Assembly: GCA_910592005.1 (NCBI GenBank) | Contig: CAJVPP010002002.1 | Coordinates: 1 to 16,822, forward strand | DNA: 16,822 nt | Source: Funneliformis mosseae | Lineage: Eukaryota; Glomeromycota; Glomeromycetes; Glomerales; Glomeraceae | Direction of reading: 5' to 3' | Part shown: positions 1 to 9,371 of the stretch, one piece after another | How the letters are laid out: each line of letters starts with the position of its first letter | Position numbering within the stretch: the first letter of the stretch is position 1 | Translations under genes and position numbers: made by a program | Notes under the pieces: generated by a model | Databases searched by the model: none | What the model saw: the letters and a program-made list of their open reading frames with translations, nothing else | Told to the model about the DNA's origin: nothing

Positions 1-75
1 TCTGTCTGACACTGAAAATCCGTTGTATTGTAAAATTCGTTATATCAAAATTCGTTGTAGAAAGAGTTGACTGTA
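1..75. mobile_element. Right terminal inverted repeat of a Tc1/mariner/pogo-type element continuing left of the window
   Basis: Read on the minus strand, this stretch starts with TA, then CAGTCAACTC, followed by three copies of a 13-bp unit (+ strand AAAATYCGTTRTA at 15-27, 32-44 and 47-59). An end of the form TA-CAGT...ACTC followed by repeated TATAACGAA-like units is typical of Tc1/mariner and Tigger/pogo elements, where the repeats bind transposase. The TA at 74-75 is the likely target-site copy. The body and the other end lie outside the window, so the superfamily is inferred from the terminus only. Confidence 0.5.
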
Positions 76-309
76 TAGAATATTTTTTTGAATAATTATA
101 GTTTATTTTTAATAATAAATATGTTAAAATATACAAAATAATTTTGATTTTATTATTGAAATCTAAATTTTTTATTTAATATAATTTTTATTTTACAAAT
201 AAATTGATTTAGTGTAAAATGATTTAGCCATTTATGAAGTTATTTATGTATAATTAACATTAAAAGATATTTTAGATTATCAAATGATTTAACAAATGTA
301 TTATATTTT
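76..309. other. AT-rich spacer between two DNA transposons
   Basis: Very AT-rich DNA without a readable coding frame. The part closest to 309 presumably includes the 3' flank and left end of the Tc1 element whose transposase begins at 310. A GCCATTT motif near 227-233 also occurs in inverted form near 1659-1665, which would fit decayed inverted repeats, but the match is too short to fix the end. Confidence 0.3.
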
Positions 310-495
310 TTAATCAACTTTAATCACTGAAAAGGTTAACTCAATTGGATTAAAATCTGAAGAATAAGGTGGTAAAAATAAAACTTTTCTACCAAATTCT
401 TTAACCATTGATATAATTTATTCATTATGATAGAACTTAGCATTATCTATAATAAGTATACTATTTTTTTGTGAAAAAGATAATATTTGTGGAAT

Positions 496-560
496 CTATA
501 AATAAAATATTTTATTAAAATTACTGTATATATAAATAAAAATATTATTTAATTACTTAC
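496..560 (-). other. Intron in Tc1 transposase remnant (catalytic domain)
   Basis: A 65-nt GT-AG intron on the minus strand with donor GTAAGT (555-560) and acceptor TTTATAG ending at 496. Removing it joins two exons in phase 0 so that the region before the second catalytic Asp reads continuously, as expected for Tc1 proteins. The intron itself is almost pure A+T with stops in frame. Confidence 0.75.
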
Positions 561-863
561 AATTTACGAAATAATAAATTCTTAAAATAATTGTTTATTA
601 TAACTACCTTCTAAAATTTTTATTTCAATAATACTGTCAAATGAAAATACTAAAAGAATTGTATATCTAGTTCCTCTTAAAAAAAACAACTTTTGAACTG
701 CTAATTGATTTCTAAATGAATATCCATATAATCTTAAAAGAGATCTCTCATCTTTTGAAGTTTTATCTAAAAAAATAAATTGTTCTGATGAAAATTTATT
801 ATATACTTTTACTATAAAAGTACTTCTAAATATTTTATTTTGTTTTTTAGCTGCCTTTTCAAT

Positions 864-934
864 CTAATAAAATAGTTTTATTATACTTAATAAAATTTTC
901 ATAAATTTACAATGCAAATTTGTAAACAATTTAC
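864..934 (-). other. Intron in Tc1 transposase remnant (between DNA-binding and catalytic parts)
   Basis: A 71-nt minus-strand stretch from donor GTAAAT (929-934) to acceptor TTATTAG ending at 864. It separates a segment reading NYLEITRK from one reading IEKAAKKQNK, which are neighbours in the family. The join is one base out of frame at an A-run just before the donor, so the upstream exon probably lost one A. Confidence 0.65.
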
Positions 935-1075
935 CTTTTTCTTGTAATTTCTAAATAATTTAATGCTCTCTAAATAGTAGATATTGCAACTCTTTTTTCC
1001 ATTTTGATTTCCATTTTCTATCATCAATTTATCAAGAAACCAATCTTTTTTTTTCTTAAATAACTCTTTAAGAAT

Positions 1076-1165
1076 CTAAATATTATTATTTAAAATAAAT
1101 AATATTTGAGTTATTAAGTATAAGAAAAATTATAAAAATTATAATAACTTGTATTTAAATTATAC
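1076..1165 (-). other. Possible intron in Tc1 transposase remnant (N-terminal)
   Basis: A 90-nt minus-strand stretch beginning GTATAA (donor G at 1165) and ending ATTTAG at 1076, full of stops. It lies between the helix-turn-helix-like N-terminus and the ILKELFKK segment. Frame is not kept across the join, so this one rests on splice consensus and position only. Confidence 0.45.
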
Positions 1166-1452
1166 CTGTCTAATATTTTTCTTCTTTCTTATATACCTTT
1201 TAATAAATTATTTACATATTCCTATATTTTAAAAGTATAGATAATTTTATTTATTATAAATTTATTCAGATATAATAATTTCACTATTTATTTTATAGAA
1301 TAATCATTCCTATATAAATATATCTCTTCACTTTAAATCTTTATTTAAAGCCTTTTCATGTATTATATTATTCTAAAAAAAATAAAAAAAAAACTTATAA
1401 GTATAATTGCAATATAATCGCTTGTAATTGTTATAAAATTGCATATAATTGT

Positions 1453-1476
1453 AAGTATAATCACAAGTATAATCAC
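1453..1476 (+). repeat. Short tandem repeat, 2 x 12 bp
   Basis: AAGTATAATCAC occurs twice head to tail (1453-1464 and 1465-1476). Looser related words (AATATAATCGC, ATATAATTGT) precede it from about 1410. It lies beyond the 5' end of the Tc1 gene and may be part of that element's subterminal region. Confidence 0.5.
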
Positions 1477-1634
1477 AGTAAATGTCAATAGAATTATTAT
1501 ATAAACTATAGTAAATAAAAGTTATAATATTTATTTTTTATTTTATAATTTCAAATAAAACAAAAGTAACATAAAAAATTTTTTTATTAACATAATTTTT
1601 TGTAGTCACAAAATTTAAATTTAATAGTACAAAA

Positions 1635-1648
1635 TGTGATTAATCACA
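1635..1648. repeat. Perfect 14-bp palindrome TGTGATTAATCACA
   Basis: TGTGATTAATCACA is its own reverse complement, and is flanked by A-run and T-run (AAAA/CTTTT) that extend the pairing. It lies about 275 bp upstream of the Tc1 start. It could be a binding site in the element's right end, but no matching copy is visible at the left end. Confidence 0.5.
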
Positions 1649-1659
1649 CTTTTTTTAAA

Positions 1660-2285
1660 ATGGCAATAATTAAACTTATATTAGTAATAAAATCAATAAA
1701 TATCTTAATAAAATACAAAATTTTATTATTATAATAAGATTTTTTAATTAAAAAAAATAATATATATTACATTTATATTTACTGAATATTAACAAATAAA
1801 GAAATATAATTATTAAAATTTTTCATAATTAAACTTAATAATTCATTTTAATCATTATTAATAAAAAATCATTAGATAAATAATTATATCTTTTATTTAT
1901 TTTATTTACTTTTATAATTAGACACTTTATATATATAAAAGATCTAGATTTTTTTATAATATAAATTTTTTTATTTTTTTTTGAATAAATATATTTAACT
2001 TTTAAATATTAAGTTAAACTCAAATAAGCTAAATTTATAATATATTATTTTTAAATTTTATTTTTTTTTTTATTTTATACTATTAATTTTTTATAAAGAC
2101 TCTTAAGTTAAATATTATACTAATTCAAATTCTTTTTTAATATTTCAATTTGTTTGAAAGTATTCTCATATATTTTAATAAAATACTTTATCATTTTATA
2201 TTTTTATATATATTATATTTAATCAAGTAAAGTAAAAAAGGAGTTAAATCTACTTCTTAATTTTTTCACCAATTTATCTATTATA
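1660..2285. other. Featureless AT-rich spacer
   Basis: Extremely AT-rich stretch dominated by A and T homopolymers and TAATAA words. I see no coding frame, inverted repeat of useful length or RNA gene here. Confidence 0.6.
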
Positions 2286-2289
2286 TTAT

Positions 2290-2530
2290 TACAGTCAGTT
2301 CTTTAAGATGCTTATGAGTAATAAGTGAAGTAATATTTATGGGTGATAAGCAGAAGGTTTAATTTGATATTTAGATTTAAAAGAGTGTTGGTAAATTAAT
2401 AGTTTATTTAATGACTATAATAATAGAGTAATGCCTCAGTCAACGTTCTATACTATACTATTATATTAGAAGAATTAAACTAAATTATTATATAAACTAT
2501 GAGTCAGACATACTGCTAAGCTAAAAGAAA
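2290..2530. repeat. Less AT-rich patch, probable remnant of an unidentified repeat
   Basis: Base composition shifts noticeably upward in G (for example GGGTGATAAGCAGAAGG near 2340, GCCTCAGTCAACG near 2432) compared with both flanks. It begins with ACAGTCAG at 2291, reminiscent of a DNA-transposon end, but no matching inverted end is visible. No frame stays open on either strand. I can only say that it is a foreign-looking island, likely an old element fragment. Confidence 0.35.
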
Positions 2531-2534
2531 TTGT

Positions 2535-3614
2535 TCTCTATTTATATAAAATGAAAAATATAAAGTTATCAAAGATATAAAAGAAATAAGTATAATAAAT
2601 AAAATATATGAAATAAATAATATATAATAAATATATAAAATAAATAAAATAAAATAAATAAAGAAATATATTGTATAAAAGAAATATATATTATAGATGA
2701 TATAGATGACATAGAAGACATATATAATTTCTTTGGGATCGATATCATCCTTTAGATCATCATCATCCATATCTTCTTTCATATAATAATATATTAGAGA
2801 TATTATTAAAAATAATTTGATTTAATAAAATATAATAATAATTAAATTTTAATTATTATTATACTATAAATTCAAACTGATTTTGTTTGATTATATAGAA
2901 CTTCTTTTAGCCTATAATTTATTATAATATAATTTTATATAGGAAAAGTATTATTATTCAAAAAATACTAAAATGCTTTATTAATAATAATTATGTATTT
3001 AATAAATTTCTGGTTATATATAACATTATTACAAATACTATACTTATATAGTATAAATGATATAAAGAAAACTATATTCTTTTAAAATATATTAAACTAT
3101 TTAGCTTTAAGCTTTATAAAAATATTTAATTAGCTTACTTTTCATTCTTTTACATAATCTAAATACTTAAGAAATATATTATTATTTTCAATTTTTATAT
3201 AATTAGTTACTTTTTCATTAAAGATTCATAAGGATTTAATTTAACAAGATATATATAAAGTATTATCATTATATTAGTAACTTATTTATTCAAACTTATT
3301 AGATATTATAGTTATCTAATTTTTTTTGACTGATTCTAATACAAAATGATCTAGATATTTAATATCTTTATTTTATAATACTTTATTTGAATTTTATTAG
3401 ATAAACAGATTATATTAATAATTATTATAATAAAGATTATTTTTTAATTCTTTGTAGAGTTTAAAAAATTATAAGCCAGTGATAGTATTAAGAACTATTT
3501 TTGACTAAAGCTTCAAATAACATTTATATATATTTTTTTTTACTAAAATTATTGTAGATAGTTTGCTAAGCTAATTTTTTAATAATATTTTTCAAATACT
3601 TAGTATATATTAAC
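2535..3614. other. AT-rich spacer with A-rich low-complexity block
   Basis: From about 2555 to 2700 the + strand is a run of AAATAAATAAAAT-like words; the rest is ordinary AT-rich spacer. A minus-strand frame at 2516-2782 starting MKEDMDDDD is almost entirely this low-complexity block and is not a credible gene. Nothing else is recognisable. Confidence 0.5.
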
Positions 3615-3756
3615 TATACTTAAAGATAATTACCATAATTAAAAAAATAGTACAATTGAGTTACAACTTATAACACAATTAAATTTTCTTATAACGCACT
3701 TAAGTTGCAACTCAATTGAAATTTGAAAATAATTATAGGAACTATCTTTAACTATA
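3615..3756. mobile_element. 142-bp foldback / MITE-like element
   Basis: Two 56-nt arms (3615-3670 and 3701-3756) are inverted repeats of each other around a 30-nt centre. The inner 18 nt pair with one mismatch (CAATTGAGTTACAACTTA against its inverse, 3653-3670 and 3701-3718); the outer arms share TTAAAGATA and ATAATTA blocks. Overall identity is about three quarters. The arms end in TATA, so a TA target site is possible. There is no coding capacity. Equal arm length and total size fit a short non-autonomous DNA element. Confidence 0.6.
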
Positions 3757-4106
3757 TCTACTTTCAATTCTACTTCTTGAAAATTATTTAAATTTTTATA
3801 TTGATTATTTTTTAAAAAAGAAATAATATAAATATTTACATTTTACTAAATTTAAATTTAATTTAAAGATACTTATATGCTGTAATTGTCAAACCTATAT
3901 TTTACAAATATATTATATTTTATAAGTTTGATAGTTTCAATAAGAACTATATCTACTTAATACATTTTTGCTACTTATCCTTAAAAGGATTTATTTTTTA
4001 TAAATTAATTTATATTTATTTAAGAATCTATGTATTTATCATATATTCTTAATTATTATTTTTAATTATTATTCAATTATTAATTTTCATTATTATTTTT
4101 TATTAT
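3757..4106. other. AT-rich spacer
   Basis: No coding frame. It becomes a TTATTATT low-complexity tract just before the pogo element, the same type of sequence that follows the element on its right side, so the element inserted into T-rich low-complexity DNA. Confidence 0.6.
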
Positions 4107-4359
4107 TACTGTATTCTTCTGAAAGTAAGCACCCCCCAAAAATAAGCACCCCTAGTTATATATAGGACCCGTAAATAAGCACCCTCTTACAATCAAGCTT
4201 TTTATGATCGCGCAATTATAATTTTATTAATTTTTATAGCAAATAAAATGTTTATATTAATGAAAACTAAAGTATTAATGTATTATATAAATAAAATGTA
4301 AACTAACAAAAAAAATATAAATATCACCTATAATAATCGTATAATATAAAAAAAATTTA

Positions 4360-4470
4360 CACAATATCATCTTCGCCAATGATTTCGTCGTCATCAATGA
4401 TTTCATCATCATCATTGATTTCATCATCATCGATTTCATCGTCATCATCAAAATCGTAATCATCATCACT
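4360..4470 (-). repeat. Coding microsatellite: acidic DDDEI repeat tail
   Basis: The + strand shows repeated TCATCATCATCGATTTCATC-like words that encode five or so DDDEI/DDDEII units at the transposase C-terminus. Such acidic tails are usual in this pogo group. The repeat count is likely to vary among copies. Confidence 0.7.
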
Positions 4471-5027
4471 ATCATCACTAATATCGCTATTAGAAACCTC
4501 TAAATCTGAGTCCAAATCGTTAGAAATTTTATATTTTTTAAAGGAGTTGAAAATAATTTCTGTAGAAATACCTTCCCAAGCACGTTTAACCCATAAACAT
4601 ACATCACTAAAACTGGTGCGGCAAAGATTTCCTGCAGCAGTTTCTCCTACACTACCGCTTGCCATCTATGTATGCCATTCTTTATGGAGTTTGTCTTTGA
4701 ATGGCTTATTTATTGAGATGTTGAGTGGTTGACATATGTTAGTTAATCCACCCAGAATTATCGCGAGATGGATGCCACTTTCACAAAACTTTTGTTTAAC
4801 CAATTTTTCTAAGTGGCCTCTGAAAGAGTCATATACAAGCATTGATGAATCTTCCTGAGTTTCGTTTTTAACCCTTAACTCATTCAAATAATCAATATAT
4901 TTTATCATCAGATTAGTGTCCATCTAACCATTACTCTGGAACCAAACAACAACTCCAGGAGAAATTTTTTCTCTGCATAATATTTGTTTGCCTTTGAAAA
5001 TGCAGATCGGAGGAAATTTGAATCCAT

Positions 5028-5101
5028 CTATAGTAAAATAATGAGAAAAAGAAAGTTAAAATTGGAAAGAAACAGAAAGAAAAGAAAAAAACAGACGATA
5101 C
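5028..5101 (-). other. Intron in pogo transposase gene
   Basis: A 74-nt, strongly pyrimidine-rich insertion on the minus strand with donor GTATCG (5096-5101) and acceptor ACTATAG ending at 5028. It splits a codon after GCTGCAG; splicing gives TIAADGFKFPPICIFKGKQ, the uninterrupted family sequence. Without splicing the frame hits a stop at the acceptor itself. A TTTTAAC word inside could be the branch site. Confidence 0.88.
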
Positions 5102-5937
5102 CTGCAGCAATTGTAAGAATGACAGTAAATCGATTTTTTTCATTTCCGGTTACGTGAACGTGAATAGTTTTTTCTCCTTTCTGGTTAACTGTATAAACGC
5201 TGGCTATGTCGAACCATACTGGTGTCTCGTCCATGTTGAAAATGTTTTTTAATTCAAAACATTTTTCGATTCTTAGTTTAGTAACAAACCCATAAAAACT
5301 TTCTAACAGTTCTCAATTTTTATCAGAAAGTTTTTGAGATATTTTAGTTCGTCTATATAGTGCAAGCTTATACCTTTCATAAAACCAAGAATCCAGCGCT
5401 AAGACGTCTTAAATTCTTCTATTAAATCACCATAAAGAACTAACAATTCAGGTTCTTCTAAAATTTCAAACATTTTGTTTCGTATGGTTCCATAGGTAAC
5501 TGCAAAACCTTGTTTTCTTTGTTCTATTATCTATGTATATAGCTTTTTTCTGCTTCTGAAAAAAAAGCTTTTCGTCCAAAACTAACCTGCTTACTTTTTT
5601 CATTTATTTCAGCTGTCTAGCAAACGCTAGCCTTTACCCAACGTCCTACCATAGACTTATCAAGGTTAAAATACCTAGTGGCTTCGTTTCGACCATGTCC
5701 CTTTGCGTAATTAACCACTTCTTTTTTCTGTTCAACAAAGTACGAGTTTCGTGTATGTTTCATTTTTTGAAGAGGAGTTAAAACAGGTTTAAAACCTGTT
5801 TGCGTCTTATGTAATAAATATTTTGAATTCAATCAACGCAAATCACATGATCCGGCGATTGCGAAATCGAATTTCAGAATTTTTTCTTGCTTTTTGGTTT
5901 TTTTGGTCTTAAAAAACTTTTGGATATTTTAAACTAC

Positions 5938-5982
5938 CCAAAAATAAGCATCCCTATAGCAAAAAAAGGTGCTTATTTTTGG
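5938..5982. repeat. Hairpin made by subterminal and terminal repeats of the pogo element
   Basis: CCAAAAATAAGCA (5938-5950) and its perfect inverse (5970-5982) form a 13-bp stem with a 19-nt loop at the right end of the element. The left end instead has direct copies of the same word, so the two ends are not equivalent in layout. Confidence 0.7.
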
Positions 5983-5994
5983 AAGAATACGGTA

Positions 5995-7100
5995 TTATTT
6001 AAATTAATTTTTTATTATTCTTTATTATTATTCTTTTAAATAGTTATTATTTCTTATTCTTTATTATTATTATTGATAGATTTTTTTATTATTATTTCTT
6101 ATTCTTTATTACTCTAATTTATTATTTTTATTTTTGTTCTTTATTTATTTTATCATTTTCTTCTATTTTTTAAGTATTTTTTCATTTATAATTTTGTTTT
6201 ATTATTTTTATTCTTCTATTAATTTTTTTTCTATTTTTTTTTTTATGATTTATTTTATTTTCTTAGACTTCTATTCAATTATTTTTGAGTTAGCTTATTA
6301 TTATTTCTTTTTTATTTTTCAAATAAAATTCTTTTAATATTATTATTTTCAATTTTATTTTTTATTATAATTAATTTATTTAATTTTTGATAATTATTCT
6401 TTTTTAATAATTATTACTTATTCTAATATTTTATTTTATTATTAAATATAATAATTTATATAATTTTTATTATATAAGATTTAATTTTATAAAATAAAAT
6501 TTTACTTCTATTTATAATAAATTAATATTAATTAATTTTATAGATCATTCTATTTCTTCACTAATATTTCTTATTTTTATTCCTATTCTTATTTTTTTAT
6601 TCTTATTTTTATTTTTAATTTTATTTTTTACTAATATTATCTTATTATTATATTTTAATTTTCTATTTATTTTCTGATTATTTCATATTTTTTCATATTT
6701 CTATTTCTAATTCTTAATTTTTATTTTTATTTTATTTTTAATTCTAATTCATATTTTAAATTTTATTTTATTTTTTAATTTTTTCTTTAATATTTTATAT
6801 TTTTGTTTTTAATTCTTCTTATATTTCTTTATATTACTATTTCTTCTTTATTATTTTAAAGATTATTACATATTATTATTATTATTATGATATTTTTATT
6901 ATATTATTTTTATTTTAGATTTTATTTTTTATTTCTTTATTTTCAATAACTATCTCTTTATTTTTTTATATTTTCTATGTTTTTATATAATAATTTTTTT
7001 CTTTTTTATTTTTATATATATTCATATTCCTTCTTTATTATTTTTATTAATTTCCTTTTATAATATATAAATTATATAAATATTTTATGATTTTATTTTA
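5995..7100. repeat. T-rich low-complexity tract (TTATT/TTTCTTATT words)
   Basis: For over a kilobase the + strand is dominated by T with scattered A and C (TTATTATT, TTTATTTTTATT, CTTATTCTT), and G is nearly absent. A plus-strand frame at 6134-6337 encodes only Phe/Ile/Tyr-rich sequence and is an artefact of composition. The strand asymmetry (T on one strand, A on the other) is the only structure I see. Confidence 0.6.
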
Positions 7101-9363
7101 TTAATTACTTCTATTTAAGCTTTTGTATAATCTTAATGCATATATGTAGGTTATCTTCTTTTTTTCTTTTATTTTAAAGATTTCTTTATTATTTTCTTTC
7201 TTTGCAAATTAAGTAATTTGTTTTTTTATATCTTGTAATTTATGTATTCTGTAATATATTCATATTAATTATCATATTATTTGACTTTATTTTGTATCAT
7301 AAAATTTACTATTATAATATATAATTTGGTTAATTGTTTATTTATTATAAACTCTATTCAATTAGTTATTTTCTAATCTTTTAATATTGTAATTTTTTAA
7401 TAATATTATTATTTTATTAAAAAGTCACATAATATATTATTTTAATGAATTTTTAATTCTATAATGTTTAATATTTAATATTTTTTTTATTTATTAGTTA
7501 AGAGTTTAATTATTTTTAATATATGTTGACTAAACTCTTTGAAACTTATTTTAGTTTGAAATTATACTTTTTAATAAACTTTATTATAATTGTAAACATA
7601 ATAATAATATAATTAATATAATAATTGTTACTTAGTAATGCCTGATAAACTATTTTTATTATGACTAAATTATTTTGTCAAATTTTATATTTAACTAAAC
7701 CTTTGACTAAAGTTTAAACCTTAACCAAACTTTTAGCAAATGATTAATCTAAATTGCTTTTATAATATATAAATTATAATTTATATTTATTTATTTTTAT
7801 TAGAAAATATATCATTATTTAATATTTATTAATTTTAATTTAAATCTTATATTATTTATTATTAATTAAATATATAAATAAAAAAATATTGTTAATTAAT
7901 ATTATAAATAATAATTATTTATATAATAAACAAAATATAATAATTAGTATTTAAATTTTAAATTTCTAGAATTATAGAAAATAAAATATTATTAAAAATT
8001 ATAAATTAAATTCATGAAAAATCCATAAAAATTAAGTTTTTGCATTTTAGTTTTTTATTATTAAAAACTAAATAATTTCAGTTTTGTTAAATGACTAAAT
8101 ATTTTGATTTTATCTAATATCATTATTGTTACCTATAAATAATATTAATATCAGATGATTTTAAAATTTTATAAATTAGAAAAAAAAAAATAAAATTTAA
8201 ACTTTAGCTGATAAATTTATAAAATAGCATAAGCTAAACATTTTTATCAGTTTACTTTTTAGATTTTACTAAAAAAATTTAATTTTATTTTATTTAAAAT
8301 TTATGAATAAATTATATAATATATATAGTAAAAAGACAAATTTCAGATTAGAAATAATATATTATTTTATAAATTTTATATAAAAATCAAGAAATTATAA
8401 CTTTGATAAATATATTTAACAAAATTTTTATATAAAATGTTATTCTGTAAAATTTAAGATAAAAATGTTATATTTATATTTATTTTTTTGTGATTTTATA
8501 AATTCTTCATTATTTGAAAAATTGGAAAAAAATGGCATATAAAAAAATATTGTAAATTTTATGAATAGAAAAAATGATTCTCTAGTTATTTCAATCTATA
8601 AATATACCAAAAAGATAAAATAATATTCTTATCTTAGAATATTAAATTATAATCAATAATAATTATATGAATAACTATCTAATTTTTTGAAGTTTAAAAT
8701 TGTTGACTTTGTTCTTATTGAAAGAAAGTATCATATATAGTAAAAAATCAGAAATCTTCATTCTTTTTGTAATTTTAACATTATCCTAATATAAAGATTG
8801 TAAATTTATAGATAAAAATGTAAAATAATAGCTATAGTTAAAAATAATATATATCTGACTGAAATCTTTCTTTTTAAAGATCTAAAAATGATCTATAATC
8901 CTAAGATTATTTAAATTCACAAATATCAAATTGTGAATTTGAATAAACTCTACTTTCTTGATGTATTTTTTCTTTTAGTTTCACATAATTTTGTAATCTA
9001 ATTTAAGATTCTAATATAAAGAGTATGTTATTTAAATATTTTTAACAAACTATCCAATTATATATAATTAAGTAATTCTAATAATCCTAATTATTGAATC
9101 AGTTTATAAATTTTGAATATTAAATATTCTTAAAAAATTATTTGAATTCTAATAAAGCTGTTATTGAGTCAATTTAAAATCTTGAATAATAGTAGACCTC
9201 AGAAAGCCTACTGTATTTCAATATTACCAATGATAAAAAATCTTAAAAAATCCTTTACTATTTCTTACTTTTAAAAAAATTGCATTTGTCTTTTAATATT
9301 TATCAAGTAAATCTTATACTTTTTCACTTCTGGATTTTTTTCTTTAGATATAGATTTAAGATA
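7101..9363. other. AT-rich spacer, no gene recognised
   Basis: No open frame of credible composition, no RNA gene. Minor structure only: AAGAGTTTA (7500-7508) pairs with TAAACTCTT (7531-7539), and a stronger hairpin lies at 8905-8948. A cluster of GACTAAA/TTAACC words at 7520-7740 may be an eroded repeat. Confidence 0.5.
8905..8948. repeat. Hairpin with 18-bp arms
   Basis: AAATTCACAA (8913-8922) pairs perfectly with TTGTGAATTT (8931-8940) across an 8-nt loop, and the pairing extends outward so that 16 of 18 positions match. It could be a small foldback relic or a composition effect; there is no other support for function. Confidence 0.45.
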
Positions 9364-9371
9364 CTTGAGGC
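9364..9371. repeat. Left target-site duplication of hAT-like element
   Basis: CTTGAGGC here matches TTTGAGGC at 9906-9913 with one C/T difference, immediately outside the TAGAGTT ends. Eight base pairs is the standard hAT target duplication. Confidence 0.55.

Larger units (their letters stand above)
310..1359 (-). pseudogene. Decayed Tc1-type (DD34E) transposase with three probable introns
   Basis: Tc1/mariner transposases cut and paste their element at TA sites. On the minus strand I read a probable ATG at 1357-1359, a helix-turn-helix-like N-terminus (exon 1, 1166-1359), a second exon (935-1075), a 101-codon exon (561-863) with FIFLDKTSKDERSL, and a 62-codon exon (310-495) with LIIDNAKFYHNE and LFLPPYSSDFNPIEL. 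The catalytic residues are Asp (765-767), Asp (445-447) and Glu (340-342). The last two are separated by 34 residues, the classic DD34E spacing. The gene is dead: TAA at 418-420, 564-566 and 582-584, TAG at 970-972, further stops in exon 1, and frameshifts in exons 1-2. The exon 3 to exon 4 frame is continuous across the intron. TAA falls at Gln-like positions and TAG at a Trp-like position. The family is certain; the exon 1 limits are uncertain. Confidence 0.85.
4357..5832 (-). pseudogene. Pogo-type DDE transposase, broken by stops and frameshifts
   Basis: It would cut and paste the 4109-5992 element. The start ATG (5830-5832) opens about 70 residues with a helix-turn-helix (FVEQKKEVVNYAKGHGRNEA, then STOP-free to GRWVKASV), resembling a Brinker/Psq-like DNA-binding domain. 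The DDE core follows: NMDETPVWFD (first Asp, 5229-5231), MLVYDSFRGHL (second Asp, 4828-4830) and QPLNISINKPFK, where the third acidic residue is Asn (4720-4722). Spacing between the last two is 35 residues. The C-terminus is a run of DDDEI repeats. Inactivating lesions: TAG at 5617-5619, 5531-5533, 5399-5401, 4924-4926 and 4666-4668; TGA at 5313-5315; single-base losses in A-runs at about 5544-5549 and 5375-5377. Counting 4666 and 4924, most TAGs replace family Trp. One intron at 5028-5101. Despite this, nearly the whole protein is readable. Confidence 0.9.
4109..5992 (-). mobile_element. Complete pogo-type DNA transposon, 1,884 bp
   Basis: The ends are 25-bp inverted repeats (4109-4133 and 5968-5992) sharing GTATTCTT and TAAGCACC blocks, with 21 of 25 positions identical and all four differences transitions. 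The dinucleotide TA flanks both sides (4107-4108 and 5993-5994), as expected for Tc1/mariner/pogo insertion. Extra copies of the subterminal word AAATAAGCAYCC lie at 4139-4151, 4173-4184 and 5942-5953 and are likely transposase-binding sites. The single gene inside runs on the minus strand. The element is less AT-rich than its flanks and still carries CpG sites, suggesting relatively recent arrival. Confidence 0.85.

Noticed and set aside
2516..2782. Minus-strand 88-residue frame starting MKEDMDDDDLKDD
   Set aside because: After 20 residues it is only Tyr/Ile/Phe from an A-rich low-complexity block; no family resemblance.
4547..4732. Plus-strand frame opposite the pogo transposase
   Set aside because: Antisense shadow of the conserved minus-strand transposase coding sequence.
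4931..5143. Minus-strand frame with hydrophobic FLFL stretches overlapping the pogo gene
   Set aside because: It is read-through of the pyrimidine-rich intron at 5028-5101 in the wrong frame.
6134..6337. Plus-strand Phe/Ile-rich 67-residue frame
   Set aside because: Translation of a T-rich low-complexity tract; would look like a membrane protein only because TTT and ATT dominate.
7500..7740. Telomere-like TTAACC words
   Set aside because: Irregular, only a few, mixed with GACTAAA; no tandem array.
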